In this document: positions 34,889-43,230 of the stretch, piece after piece
Layout of the letters: every line of letters begins with the position of its first letter
Numbering within the stretch: the first letter of the stretch is position 1
Origin: Nitrospinaceae bacterium
Lineage (GTDB): Bacteria > Nitrospinota > Nitrospinia > Nitrospinales > Nitrospinaceae
Assembly (NCBI GenBank): GCA_029261395.1
Contig: JAJDBJ010000005.1
Location: 62,001 to 126,000 of the forward strand
Length of the DNA: 64,000 nucleotides
Direction: 5' to 3'
The notes under the pieces: generated by a model
What the model saw: only the letters and a program-made list of their open reading frames with translations
What the model was told of the DNA's origin: nothing
Databases searched by the model: none
Position numbers and translations under genes: made by a program

Positions 34889-35353
34889 TTAGAGTGCCCG
34901 GGGCGGGCGGTCGAGGGAATGGGAATAGAAAGGATCGTAAAAAACAGCCGGGCTAATGGAACCCAAGGCCATCGGCAAGTCATCTTCTGCCACAACCACC
35001 GGAACCAGATACCGATGGGAATCCCCAACGGATCGGGAAGATGGTGCCTGGAAAGGACCGCCCCCGCATTCGCTGGTTAAATAACATTCTTCTTTTCCTT
35101 CCGCTGGAACCTTGTGGTGCGGACAGGGAAGCAAGGGGCTGTGCCCTAGTAATTCACAATGAAGACGTTTGCCTCCCGGCTTGACTTCAAAGGGAGAAGC
35201 CGCTTTGACGAACTGAGGACGTAAGGGCGATTCATCAATGCTCACTGCAGGATGGACGTGGCGGTGAGAGTGCATCGACCCCGCCATGGCGGTCGACGCC
35301 ATCAGGACCACCCCGAGACAGGCCAACAATATGCAGATTCGTCTGGCATTCAT
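34889..35353 (-). CDS. Secreted Cys/His-rich protein, unknown
   Basis: A 154-residue protein with a signal peptide ending TAMA. The mature start is His-rich (SMHSHRHVHPAV). A Cys/His block follows: LHCELLGHSPLLPCPHHKVP, then CYLTSEC. These could bind a metal such as copper or be oxidised by the TlpA-like protein encoded downstream. No family is recognised. It is 158 bases upstream of the barrel gene on the same strand. Confidence 0.6.
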   Translation of the reverse strand: MNARRICILLACLGVVLMASTAMAGSMHSHRHVHPAVSIDESPLRPQFVKAASPFEVKPGGKRLHCELLGHSPLLPCPHHKVPAEGKEECYLTSECGGGPFQAPSSRSVGDSHRYLVPVVVAEDDLPMALGSISPAVFYDPFYSHSLDRPPRAL

Positions 35354-35481
35354 GCGGGCATCTTACTTCAATGTCCGTAAGTAGTGCAAGGATTTTGTAT
35401 TTCCCCGGTTATTTATGAGACACTGTCTACGCACCTCTATACCAACTATCCCGAGGGCATCGGGCGTCTGAGGCAGGACTT

Positions 35482-36705
35482 ATGAATATACTCGGCATGA
35501 TCATGGCAGGCGGCGAAGGCAGTCGGCTCTACCCCCTCACCATGGACCGGGCCAAACCGGCCGTTCCTTTTGGAGGCAAGTACCGCCTGATCGATTTCGT
35601 ACTCAGCAATTTCATCAATTCCAAAATCTATTCCATCTATGTACTGACCCAGTTCAAGTCGCAATCGCTGACGGAGCACCTGCAGGAAGGTTGGCGGTTC
35701 AGCTCGATCCTGCCCGATCATTTTATCCTGCCCGTTCCCGCCCAGCAGAGGACCGGGGCCAGCTGGTACCGGGGCACTGCCGACGCCATTCACCAGAACA
35801 TTAATTTAATCCAGGATAAGGAATACGACCTGGTCGCCATTTTTGGAGCCGATCATATTTACCGGATGGACATCCAGCAGATGATCAACTTTCACATTTC
35901 CAATATGGCGAAAGTGACCATTGCCGCCATTCCGGTCCCTATCAAAGAAGCCCGGCACTTTGGAATCATTCAAGTCGATGCCACCGGTCGCGTCGTCGGA
36001 TTTCAGGAAAAACCGGAAAACCCGCAGTGCATTCCCGGTCGGCCGAACGAAGCCTTCGCCTCCATGGGAAATTATATTTTCAAGGCACCGTTTTTGACCG
36101 AGGCCCTCCACGCCGACGCCAAGAACGAGGACTCCTCACACGATTTCGGCAAAGACATCCTTCCTTCTATTTATAAAGAACATCCGGTCTTCGCCTACGA
36201 TTTCGGAAGAAACCGGGTACCCGACATCACCCAAGAGGAAATCGGCTACTGGCGCGACGTGGGAAACATCGGCAGTTACTGGGAAGCCAACATGGATCTC
36301 AGAAACGTGAAACCGATTTTCAACCTCTACAACCTGAAATGGCCAATCAAAACCTCCAGCATCGTCCTGCCGCCTGCCAAGTTCGTGTTCAACCAGGACG
36401 GGCGACGCGGACAGGCCGTCAACAGTCTGGTGGCTGACGGCAGTATCATCAGCGGCGGCATCGTGCAGGATTCCGTCGTGGGCCGAAGCGTCAAGGTCGA
36501 CACCGGTGCCGCCATCATCAACTCCATTATCATGGACCGGGTCCACGTGGGTGCCAATTGCAAAATCAACATGGCCATCATCGACAAGGATGTCATCATT
36601 CCCCCCGGTACGGAGATCGGATACGACCCGGAGGCCGATAAAAAAAGATTCCATGTCGATGAAGAATCCAATATCGTCGTCATCCACAAAGGTTACAAAT
36701 TCTAA
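35482..36705 (+). CDS. glgC: Glucose-1-phosphate adenylyltransferase GlgC
   Basis: A 407-residue ADP-glucose pyrophosphorylase. MAGGEGSRLYPLTMDRAKPA holds the nucleotide-binding loop; WYRGTADAI, IFGADHIYRMD and FQEKPENP are active-site segments. A left-handed helix domain with VVGRSVKVDTGAAIINSII closes the protein. It makes ADP-glucose from ATP and glucose-1-phosphate, the first step of glycogen synthesis. AGGA precedes the ATG. namZ follows 37 bases later. Confidence 0.96.
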   Translation: MNILGMIMAGGEGSRLYPLTMDRAKPAVPFGGKYRLIDFVLSNFINSKIYSIYVLTQFKSQSLTEHLQEGWRFSSILPDHFILPVPAQQRTGASWYRGTADAIHQNINLIQDKEYDLVAIFGADHIYRMDIQQMINFHISNMAKVTIAAIPVPIKEARHFGIIQVDATGRVVGFQEKPENPQCIPGRPNEAFASMGNYIFKAPFLTEALHADAKNEDSSHDFGKDILPSIYKEHPVFAYDFGRNRVPDITQEEIGYWRDVGNIGSYWEANMDLRNVKPIFNLYNLKWPIKTSSIVLPPAKFVFNQDGRRGQAVNSLVADGSIISGGIVQDSVVGRSVKVDTGAAIINSIIMDRVHVGANCKINMAIIDKDVIIPPGTEIGYDPEADKKRFHVDEESNIVVIHKGYKF

Positions 36706-36742
36706 AAATCTTCACTCCAATGAACCTCAGCCTCTATCTAAT

Positions 36743-37924
36743 ATGAAAAAAATCACCACCGGACTGGAACGGCTGTTAGCCGCGCCCAAAAAATATATTA
36801 AAGGCAAGCGCGTCGGCCTGCTGGTCAACCACACCAGCGTCGCGGATGATGGCCTCCCCTCCTTCATTCATTTGGATCGGCACACCGATTTCCAATTGGT
36901 CAAATTGTTCGCGCCAGAACACGGTCTGTACGGAGTGGATCAGGACATGGTGAACGTCGACCACAGCTCCGAGCCCGCAACCGGCGTCCCCGTCGTCAGC
37001 TTGTACGGAAAAGATCACACCTCACTCACTCCGGAGGCCGGGTTAATGAAGAATATCGACACCCTCGTGTTCGATATCCAGGATATCGGCTCCCGTTATT
37101 ACACATTCATTTATACACTGGCCAATTGCATGCAGACCTGCAAGCAGGCAAGTGTGCCCGTGGTGGTGTGCGACCGGCCCAACCCGATCAACGGTATCCA
37201 AGTGGAAGGCAATCTGGTGAAAGAAGGATGGCACTCGTTCGTCGGCCAATACTCACTACCCAACCGCCACGGCATGACGGTCGGCGAACTCGCACAATGG
37301 TTCAACGATGAACTCGAGATCGGGTGCGACCTCACCGTGGTACCGATGAAGGGCTGGAAGCGGAAGATGTGGTACGACGAAACGGGTCTCTTGTGGGTGT
37401 CGCCCTCCCCCAACATGCCGAGGGTATCGACCGCGACCGTATATCCCGGCATGTGCCTGATCGAGGGCACTCAGTTGTCCGAAGGACGCGGCACCACTTT
37501 ACCGTTCGAGTTCTGCGGCGCACCGGGGATTGATGCCCATCGCCTGTCGGAAGCCCTCAATACCGAGAATCTCCCCGGCGTGTTGTTTCGACCTCAGTAC
37601 TTCAAACCGGGTTTCCAGAAATGCGCCGGGAAAACCTGCGGTGGGATACAGATGCATGTGACCGACCGCGACGCCTTCAAACCCCTCATCACCGGCATCG
37701 CCGTGATCCGCGCCATCGCCCATCTGTTTCCCAAGATATTCAAGTGGCGTACCGAGCCCTACGAATTCGTCAGCGATAGGCCCGCAATCGACCTGCTGTA
37801 TGGTCACCCCGAATTGCGGGAAACCCTCATACCCGGAAACCATGACCTGTCAGAAATCGAAGCTTCCTGGAAAAGCGACCTGGAAGGTTTTCAGGCCATC
37901 CGCAACAATTACCTTTTATACTGA
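36743..37924 (+). CDS. namZ: NamZ-like exo-beta-N-acetylmuramidase (DUF1343)
   Basis: A 393-residue DUF1343 protein. Features are GKRVGLLVNHTSVADDG, LFAPEHGLYG, DIQDIGSRYYTFIYTL, VCDRPNPINGIQVEGN, NRHGMTVGELAQWFN and WVSPSPNMPRVSTATVYPGM. The family removes terminal MurNAc from peptidoglycan fragments. No signal peptide is seen, so it would act in the cytoplasm on recycled fragments. The ATG at 36743 follows glgC; upstream frame (to 36506) is glgC in another phase. Its end overlaps the convergent sigma-54 activator by nine bases. Confidence 0.88.
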   Translation: MKKITTGLERLLAAPKKYIKGKRVGLLVNHTSVADDGLPSFIHLDRHTDFQLVKLFAPEHGLYGVDQDMVNVDHSSEPATGVPVVSLYGKDHTSLTPEAGLMKNIDTLVFDIQDIGSRYYTFIYTLANCMQTCKQASVPVVVCDRPNPINGIQVEGNLVKEGWHSFVGQYSLPNRHGMTVGELAQWFNDELEIGCDLTVVPMKGWKRKMWYDETGLLWVSPSPNMPRVSTATVYPGMCLIEGTQLSEGRGTTLPFEFCGAPGIDAHRLSEALNTENLPGVLFRPQYFKPGFQKCAGKTCGGIQMHVTDRDAFKPLITGIAVIRAIAHLFPKIFKWRTEPYEFVSDRPAIDLLYGHPELRETLIPGNHDLSEIEASWKSDLEGFQAIRNNYLLY

Positions 37925-39349
37925 TTTCACCTTGCGGCCTGATTCCAAAGAATAATCGGGAGAAATTTTTGAAAGTTTATAACGAAAGGTGGAACGAGTG
38001 AGACCCAGCAGGTGGGCCGCCCGGGTTTTGTTGTTACCACACTTCTGGAGAGCTTTCAGAATCAAGTCCCGTTCGACCTGATGGACGGAATCTTCCAGTG
38101 AAACGCCTCCGGCAAAATTCCCCGTAGATTTCCACTGAACCGGTTTCGCCCCCGCCGAATCCACCAGGTATCCCGGTAGGTCAGACACTTCGATTCGGTC
38201 CTCTTTGGAGAGAATCATCATCCGTTCAACAACGTTCTGCAATTCCCGCACATTACCCGGCCAGTGATATCGCATCAGCACCTCCAGCGCTACCGGGGAA
38301 ATTCCCTGAACATTTTTGCTCATGGCATGATGAAATTTTTTTAAAAGAGCGTCGATGAGCGCTGGAAGGTCACCAATGCGTTCCCGTAGCGGGGGAAGGG
38401 TGATGGGATAGACAAACAACCGGTAATAGAGATCCTCCCGGAACGACCCGTCCTTGACCAGCGGTTCCAGTTCCTTGTTGGTCGCGGCAAGAATCCGAAT
38501 GTCCGCGCTTTTAGACCGCACCGCACCCAGAGGTTCGTATTCCCGCTCCTGGATCACTCTTAAAATTTTTGCCTGCGTGGTGGGACTCATTGAGGTGACT
38601 TCATCCAGAAACAGCGTTCCCCCCGAAGCCAGAGCGATTTTCCCCGGCTTAGCTTTATCCGCCCCGGTAAACGCCCCTTTTTCATAACCGAACAATTCAC
38701 TTTCGAACAACGTGTCTGGAAACGCCGAGCAGTTGAGCGCCACGAACGGTCGGGACGCACGCGGGCTGTTGTAATGAATCGCCTTGGCAAACAGTTCCTT
38801 GCCAGTGCCGCTCTCTCCCACCAGCATGACAGTCGTGTTCTGTGGTGCCACTTTGGATGCCAGCTTCAGCGCTTGCATGATCTCCGAAGAGTTTCCGACG
38901 ATAGAGGAAAAATCATATTTGGATTCCAATTCTCTCCGGATAGTGACTAACTCTCCCTGCAGTCGTTCTTTTTCGCCTTCCACCCGCTTGAGTTCGGTGA
39001 TGTCTTTAATCACTCCCATGACATAAGCGATTTTGCCTGTTTCCTTGTCAAAGATGGGGGTATAGATCGTTTCCACCCAAACCTGCCTGCCCTCTTTATG
39101 AGTCAAAACCATACGCTCTGTTTTAGCACCCAACTCTCCGTAGGAGATTTTATCGCTCCTTTTGGAAAGGATATCCCAGGTTTGCTGGAAATCGGAGAGC
39201 TTCCAGCAGGCCTTGTCCACCACATCTTCGCGAGAAATGTCATACAGCTCCTCACAGGCGCGATTGAAAAGAACCAACCGGTGGTCGCTCGCTACGATGA
39301 AAACACCGTCCAACGCGCTGTCCAGAACATATTCGAGGTCGTATTTCAT
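37916..39349 (-). CDS. PAS-AAA+-Fis sigma-54-dependent activator
   Basis: A 477-residue enhancer-binding protein. An N-terminal PAS domain (1-125) senses a signal. The AAA+ domain has Walker A GESGTGKE (178-185), the sigma-54-contacting GAFTGA loop (225-230), Walker B GGTLFLDE (243-250) and the Arg-finger region FREDLYYRL. The Fis-type helix-turn-helix is NKTRAAHLLGLTRSTFRYKL. It would drive sigma-54 promoters. The divergent gene at 39723 has a matching promoter and nearby palindromes, making it the likely target (inference). Confidence 0.94.
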   Translation of the reverse strand: MKYDLEYVLDSALDGVFIVASDHRLVLFNRACEELYDISREDVVDKACWKLSDFQQTWDILSKRSDKISYGELGAKTERMVLTHKEGRQVWVETIYTPIFDKETGKIAYVMGVIKDITELKRVEGEKERLQGELVTIRRELESKYDFSSIVGNSSEIMQALKLASKVAPQNTTVMLVGESGTGKELFAKAIHYNSPRASRPFVALNCSAFPDTLFESELFGYEKGAFTGADKAKPGKIALASGGTLFLDEVTSMSPTTQAKILRVIQEREYEPLGAVRSKSADIRILAATNKELEPLVKDGSFREDLYYRLFVYPITLPPLRERIGDLPALIDALLKKFHHAMSKNVQGISPVALEVLMRYHWPGNVRELQNVVERMMILSKEDRIEVSDLPGYLVDSAGAKPVQWKSTGNFAGGVSLEDSVHQVERDLILKALQKCGNNKTRAAHLLGLTRSTFRYKLSKISPDYSLESGRKVKSV

Positions 39350-39445
39350 AAAATATAAATTCCTGAAAAAATGTTACTTATCGAAAATATTTTTCCCTCT
39401 TCTAATAGGGGATTGATAAGAATTTAAGATTAATATTTGCCACCC

Positions 39446-39530
39446 GGCGAACTTTCGCCACTAAATTTTTCCCTTATTTAATGCCAGAAGTAATCACTCT
39501 TCAGCCATATTGGCGGATTTTAGCCGCCAA
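39446..39530. promoter_or_regulatory. Two palindromes, candidate activator sites
   Basis: ggcgaa-ct-ttcgcc (39446-39459) and ttggcgg-n7-ccgccaa (39510-39530) are perfect inverted repeats lying 70-160 bases upstream of a -24/-12 promoter, the usual place for enhancer sites. They share the core ggcg/cgcc. Binding by the neighbouring activator is an inference. Confidence 0.45.
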
Positions 39531-39599
39531 CAATTTTCACGTCCCGCCCCATCCAACAAAATATCTCTTTAAAAACAATTAGTTATAGAGCCGCGGGGT

Positions 39600-39616
39600 T
39601 CGGCATCAAACTTGCT
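39600..39616 (+). promoter_or_regulatory. Candidate sigma-54 (-24/-12) promoter
   Basis: tcggcatcaaacttgct has GG (39602-39603) and GC (39614-39615) separated by exactly ten bases, and TTGC at the -12 site. The -24 part CGGCAT departs from TGGCAC. The next start codon is at 39723. Presence of a sigma-54 activator gene divergently adjacent strengthens the call. Confidence 0.5.
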
Positions 39617-39722
39617 TTATTGTAGTTCATAAGAGGAGTTCAAGCTTTTACCTCGTGGCGGGAACAGTCTTTTCCGTCACACCTAACATATTCAATTTTT
39701 ATAGAGCAAAAGGAGAAAACCA

Positions 39723-40064
39723 ATGAACGGTAGAAAATTCGCATCAATGGGGATGGCGGTTCTGATCGCCTGTATGTTTGGTGCGGTTCCGGTTTGGGCA
39801 AATGTAGATGACCCCTGGGCCCCTGACATGAAGGGCAAACAACTCCCTCAGCAGTCAACGATAAAGGTAGTTCCAGTTCAACCTGAAGTGGAAGATACGG
39901 GTGACCCTTGGTTTGTTGACACCAGGGAGAACGACCGAACCATTATGAAGCCCGTCACAAGTTTTAAATTAACTCCCGTTCAACCTGAAGTGGAAGATAC
40001 GGGTTACCCTTGGTTTGCTGACACCAAGGAAAACGGTCAAACCAATATGCAGTCGGTGCAATGA
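39723..40064 (+). CDS. Small secreted protein with internal repeat
   Basis: A 113-residue protein. The signal peptide MNGRKFASMGMAVLIACMFG ends at VWA. The mature part contains two copies of VQPEVEDTG(D/Y)PWF(V/A)DT(R/K)EN and an earlier DDPWAPD variant. No family is recognised. Its signal peptide and upstream leader are paralogous to the next gene at 40196. AAAGGAG precedes the ATG. Control by the sigma-54 activator is likely given the promoter at 39600. Confidence 0.68.
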   Translation: MNGRKFASMGMAVLIACMFGAVPVWANVDDPWAPDMKGKQLPQQSTIKVVPVQPEVEDTGDPWFVDTRENDRTIMKPVTSFKLTPVQPEVEDTGYPWFADTKENGQTNMQSVQ

Positions 40065-40195
40065 CCCGCTGAAGGTTTTTGCGGTGGAAAGTTTGGATAA
40101 GGAAATATAGGTGTTCAAGCTTTAACCCCGGGGAGGGGGCCTCTCCCTAACATTAAATACTCTCTATACACTTAGAGTTCAAAAGGAGAAAAACA

Positions 40196-40594
40196 ATGAA
40201 AGGTAATAAATTTGTGTCAATGGGGTTGGCAATTCTGATTGCCGGTATGCTTGGGGCAGTTCCGGTTTGGGCGGCAGATGAGGTTTCGGTTGACCCTTGG
40301 TTTGTTGAAACCATGGAAAACAACCAGGCTGTTTTGCAACCCGGCACAACCACCTATTGTAATAAGAATTTTACGGTGGAGAACATGGGTAAAGAAATGG
40401 CCGAGGTTCAGATTATCCGGGGAAACGGAGACAACTATGCGATTGACCAGATCCCGTCCGGTAGCAAACTGGGGTACAAATTGCAGGATCGGTCTATCTT
40501 CGCTACCGATGCCAGCAGAGGAAACCGGGTTGATGAAGCCCGTATCGTGAATTCCACACTCGGTGAAGCGAACCTGAAGATTCACTGCAAATAA
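40196..40594 (+). CDS. Small secreted protein, paralogous signal region
   Basis: A 132-residue protein. MKGNKFVSMGLAILIAGMLG ending VWA is nearly the signal peptide of the upstream gene, and the mature start VDPWFVETMENNQ repeats its DPWF motif. The rest (residues 50-132) is different: a beta-rich domain with YCNKNFTVENMGKEMAEVQI and a final HCK, so two Cys could pair. Unknown function. It has its own ribosome site (AAAGGAG). The leader, with gttcaagctttaaccccggg, parallels that of 39723. Confidence 0.68.
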   Translation: MKGNKFVSMGLAILIAGMLGAVPVWAADEVSVDPWFVETMENNQAVLQPGTTTYCNKNFTVENMGKEMAEVQIIRGNGDNYAIDQIPSGSKLGYKLQDRSIFATDASRGNRVDEARIVNSTLGEANLKIHCK

Positions 40595-40739
40595 CAAAAA
40601 AAACCGGTCTGTTCACAACCTGATTATTCACCTCGTGTTTTAAACCGAAACGAAGGGATATTCTAGTGGGGTTGGAATAGGCCGGTTTTCCCTGGATACA
40701 TCCAAAAAGAATGCAGGCTTTTCCGACCCGAACCTCTAT

Positions 40740-42422
40740 CTAAGGGGACAACGTCGGGCGTGGCGGGTTCAGAATGGGCCGGCGGACATGGGGTTGATGA
40801 GAAGCCTGCAATTCGACTTCACTCAATAGTACACTGGGGGTGATGCTGGCCACCGGCAGGACTCCCGATTCCGCCGTGCAAAATCCATTGATGACCGTGG
40901 GATCATTGCCGGTGATTAGTATCTTGCTGATCATGGAAAGCGGTGTCCCGACAAAATCAACACCCCGAACCAGTTCCTCCCTGCCATCCGGAAACACTTT
41001 ATAGAGGTACAACGGTTTCCCCTTGAACACTTGGAACTGCCGGGTGTCGGTCTGGGTTTCTCCTCCTACGATTTTCTTGACGAACAATCCGTAGGGTTTG
41101 TTTTGTTTTCTGACCTCTTCAATCAAGCGTTGCTTCAACGAAGCCGCGTCAAGGGTAAGACCGGATTTCACCAAAAAATTACTCATGCGGGACATGGGAG
41201 CGCGGGCGCCATCGCTTCGGGCATGCCCATTGGTCCGGTTGAACCCGAGAACAGGCATTCGGGAAAGCAGAAAACTTTTCAGCACGCCGCGATCGACCAA
41301 TACCACTTCCCGGCTTAGCTGGCCCTGATCGTCGGTGTGGTAATGCCCGATCAGAGGTGTTCCCTGGAAACTCTCCAGAGCCGGGTTATCCACCACCGTA
41401 ACGAATTTCGGAAGAATGCGCTGGCCGATTTTTTTCAAAAAGGTCTTGCCGTCTTTGTCTCTCCTCAGACGATCCCCTTCCAGCCGGTGGCCGATGGCTT
41501 CGTGGAACAGGACAGCCGCCGCATCGGGGCTGAAGATTGCCGGTCCTACATAGGGGTCCATTTGCGGGGCTGATTTGAGGGCTCTCAGCGAAACGATCAA
41601 ATTCTGAGTGGCGTGAACCAACTCTCCCTGGGTTGGAATCTGATCTATTTTTTTAAAGTAAAGGGTTTCCTGATCGTGGAGTTGCGTGCCTTGCGCGGTT
41701 TTGGTCCAAGCCTCCAGGTGGATTCCATATTCCAGATGCGCATCGCGGATTTTGTTCCCCTCGGAATCGTAGTAATAACGGGTCGTGCGGTCGGAAAAAA
41801 TCTTGACCCGGGATTTTTCGATTTCGGGAGCTTCTTTAAACAGACTGGATACCTCACGGGCCAGCCTCTCCCATTCGGACATATCCAGTTTCCATTCCGG
41901 AATCGAATCAATTTGCTCGCGGGCCGGTTTACCTTTGGAAAAATCCGGGAGATCATGACTTTCCACCCCACTGATGAAGCGGCCTTTTTTCCGCAGGAAA
42001 CTGACAATCGCCTGTTTGTACCGCAGATCGGTCTCATACCACAGGGCCCGCTTGAGCGAATCCAAATCCGGGTCTACCGGGATGAACTGTTCGATGGAAT
42101 AACGGTGACTTTGCGGTGTGGAACTGTCAAATTGAGGGTCTCCCACCTTCACATCGACAAACAGGGTGCGTTTCTGCTGGATGTCGGAATGAACCAGAGC
42201 GCCAAAGCTCGCCGCCACCTCGGCCCGGTCATGGTGGCGCATTTGATAATTAATGAAATAGGGGGGCTCAAAAACATCCACCTTCAATTCCGAAAGTGAG
42301 CGGGCCATCTCTTCTTCCATGGCCTGGAAGATGATGGCATCTTCATTAAGAGGAGCGGCATGGACCGAACCGGCAGTTACCAGAACGCTGAATAGGATTA
42401 CGGTGAATTTTCTCAACATCAT
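40740..42422 (-). CDS. Exported TldD/PmbA-family metallopeptidase-like protein
   Basis: A 560-residue TldD-family protein. The metal site HEAIGHRLEGD (307-317, HExxxH) is present, then GARAPMSRMSNFLVKSG, the C-terminal TldD fold, and TESGVLPVASITPSVLL-like segment near the end. It begins with a signal peptide (VLVTAGSVHA), so it acts in the periplasm, unlike cytoplasmic TldD. The N-terminal domain (30-200) is divergent. The partner TldE/PmbA is not adjacent, so it may work alone. Confidence 0.85.
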   Translation of the reverse strand: MMLRKFTVILFSVLVTAGSVHAAPLNEDAIIFQAMEEEMARSLSELKVDVFEPPYFINYQMRHHDRAEVAASFGALVHSDIQQKRTLFVDVKVGDPQFDSSTPQSHRYSIEQFIPVDPDLDSLKRALWYETDLRYKQAIVSFLRKKGRFISGVESHDLPDFSKGKPAREQIDSIPEWKLDMSEWERLAREVSSLFKEAPEIEKSRVKIFSDRTTRYYYDSEGNKIRDAHLEYGIHLEAWTKTAQGTQLHDQETLYFKKIDQIPTQGELVHATQNLIVSLRALKSAPQMDPYVGPAIFSPDAAAVLFHEAIGHRLEGDRLRRDKDGKTFLKKIGQRILPKFVTVVDNPALESFQGTPLIGHYHTDDQGQLSREVVLVDRGVLKSFLLSRMPVLGFNRTNGHARSDGARAPMSRMSNFLVKSGLTLDAASLKQRLIEEVRKQNKPYGLFVKKIVGGETQTDTRQFQVFKGKPLYLYKVFPDGREELVRGVDFVGTPLSMISKILITGNDPTVINGFCTAESGVLPVASITPSVLLSEVELQASHQPHVRRPILNPPRPTLSP

Positions 42423-42694
42423 TCTCTACCTATTAATTATGAAAGAAGTGGTCCGTAAAACCCTTCTCATTAGATTAACATATACTTTTAATTATAATCT
42501 AATAATTCTCAAATGAGTTCAGGACTCAAACGAAAAAAATCGAATTATTATATATGTTTTTTGATAAGCAAAGAAGCAAAACCATCCCAATCAACTATGA
42601 ATCCAAAGTAATTCATTCAAAATCAATGTTTTATATGGAATCTTGTGGGAAATACCCCTAAAATGATTATTTCCAACTTAATTGCCCCAAACTA

Positions 42695-42723
42695 TTGACA
42701 AAACCGGGTTCGGTTCCTATATT
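42695..42723 (+). promoter_or_regulatory. Sigma-70 promoter of yqeY-dnaG-rpoD
   Basis: TTGACA (42695-42700), 17-base spacer, TATATT (42718-42723). It gives a transcript start about 20 bases before the YqeY ATG. The AT-rich sequence 42423-42694 shows no gene. Confidence 0.75.
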
Positions 42724-42750
42724 TGCCTTTTGGTTAGATAAAGAAAGCCT

Positions 42751-43197
42751 ATGGAATTAAAACAGACGCTTCTGTCAGACTTGAAAGGGGCCATGAAATC
42801 CAAGGACTCCTTGAAGGTTGACACCCTTCGGTTACTCATTTCCGAAATCAAAAACAAGGAAATTGACCTCCGCGAAGAGCTGGGAGACGAGGCTATCACC
42901 GCTCTCCTGACCACTCAGATCAAAAGAAGAAAAGAGGCCGCCGGCATGTTTGAACAGGGCGGGCGTACAGACCTGAAAGAAAAAGAAGAAAAGGAAATGG
43001 CTATCCTTCAGGTTTATCTCCCGGAGCAGGTGGGAGAGGAGGAACTGAAACAGCGTATTCAGGCCGTCATCACGGAAACGGGCGCTCAAGGTCCCCAAGA
43101 CATGGGTAAAGTGATGAAGGTGGTGGTTCCAGAATTCAAAGGCAAAGCGGAGGGCGACCAGATCCGTAAAATCGTTTCGGAATTACTGGCTCCCTGA
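42751..43197 (+). CDS. yqeY: GatB/YqeY domain protein
   Basis: A 148-residue YqeY protein: LKQTLLSDLKGAMKSKDSLK, VDTLRLLISEIKNKEIDLRE, QIKRRKEAAGMFEQGGRTDL and a C-terminal GDQIRKIVSELL. It resembles the tRNA-binding tail of GatB and may influence tRNA-dependent steps. It commonly precedes dnaG and rpoD, as here, with dnaG 33 bases later. First gene of that operon. Confidence 0.93.
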   Translation: MELKQTLLSDLKGAMKSKDSLKVDTLRLLISEIKNKEIDLREELGDEAITALLTTQIKRRKEAAGMFEQGGRTDLKEKEEKEMAILQVYLPEQVGEEELKQRIQAVITETGAQGPQDMGKVMKVVVPEFKGKAEGDQIRKIVSELLAP

Positions 43198-43230
43198 ACC
43201 GTCAACAAAACTTTCGGCATATAAAATAAA

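Noticed and set aside
36136-36687. Minus-strand ORF of 183 Asp-rich codons over glgC
   Set aside because: Composition typical of antisense to a GC-biased gene, with no start signals; glgC is certain.
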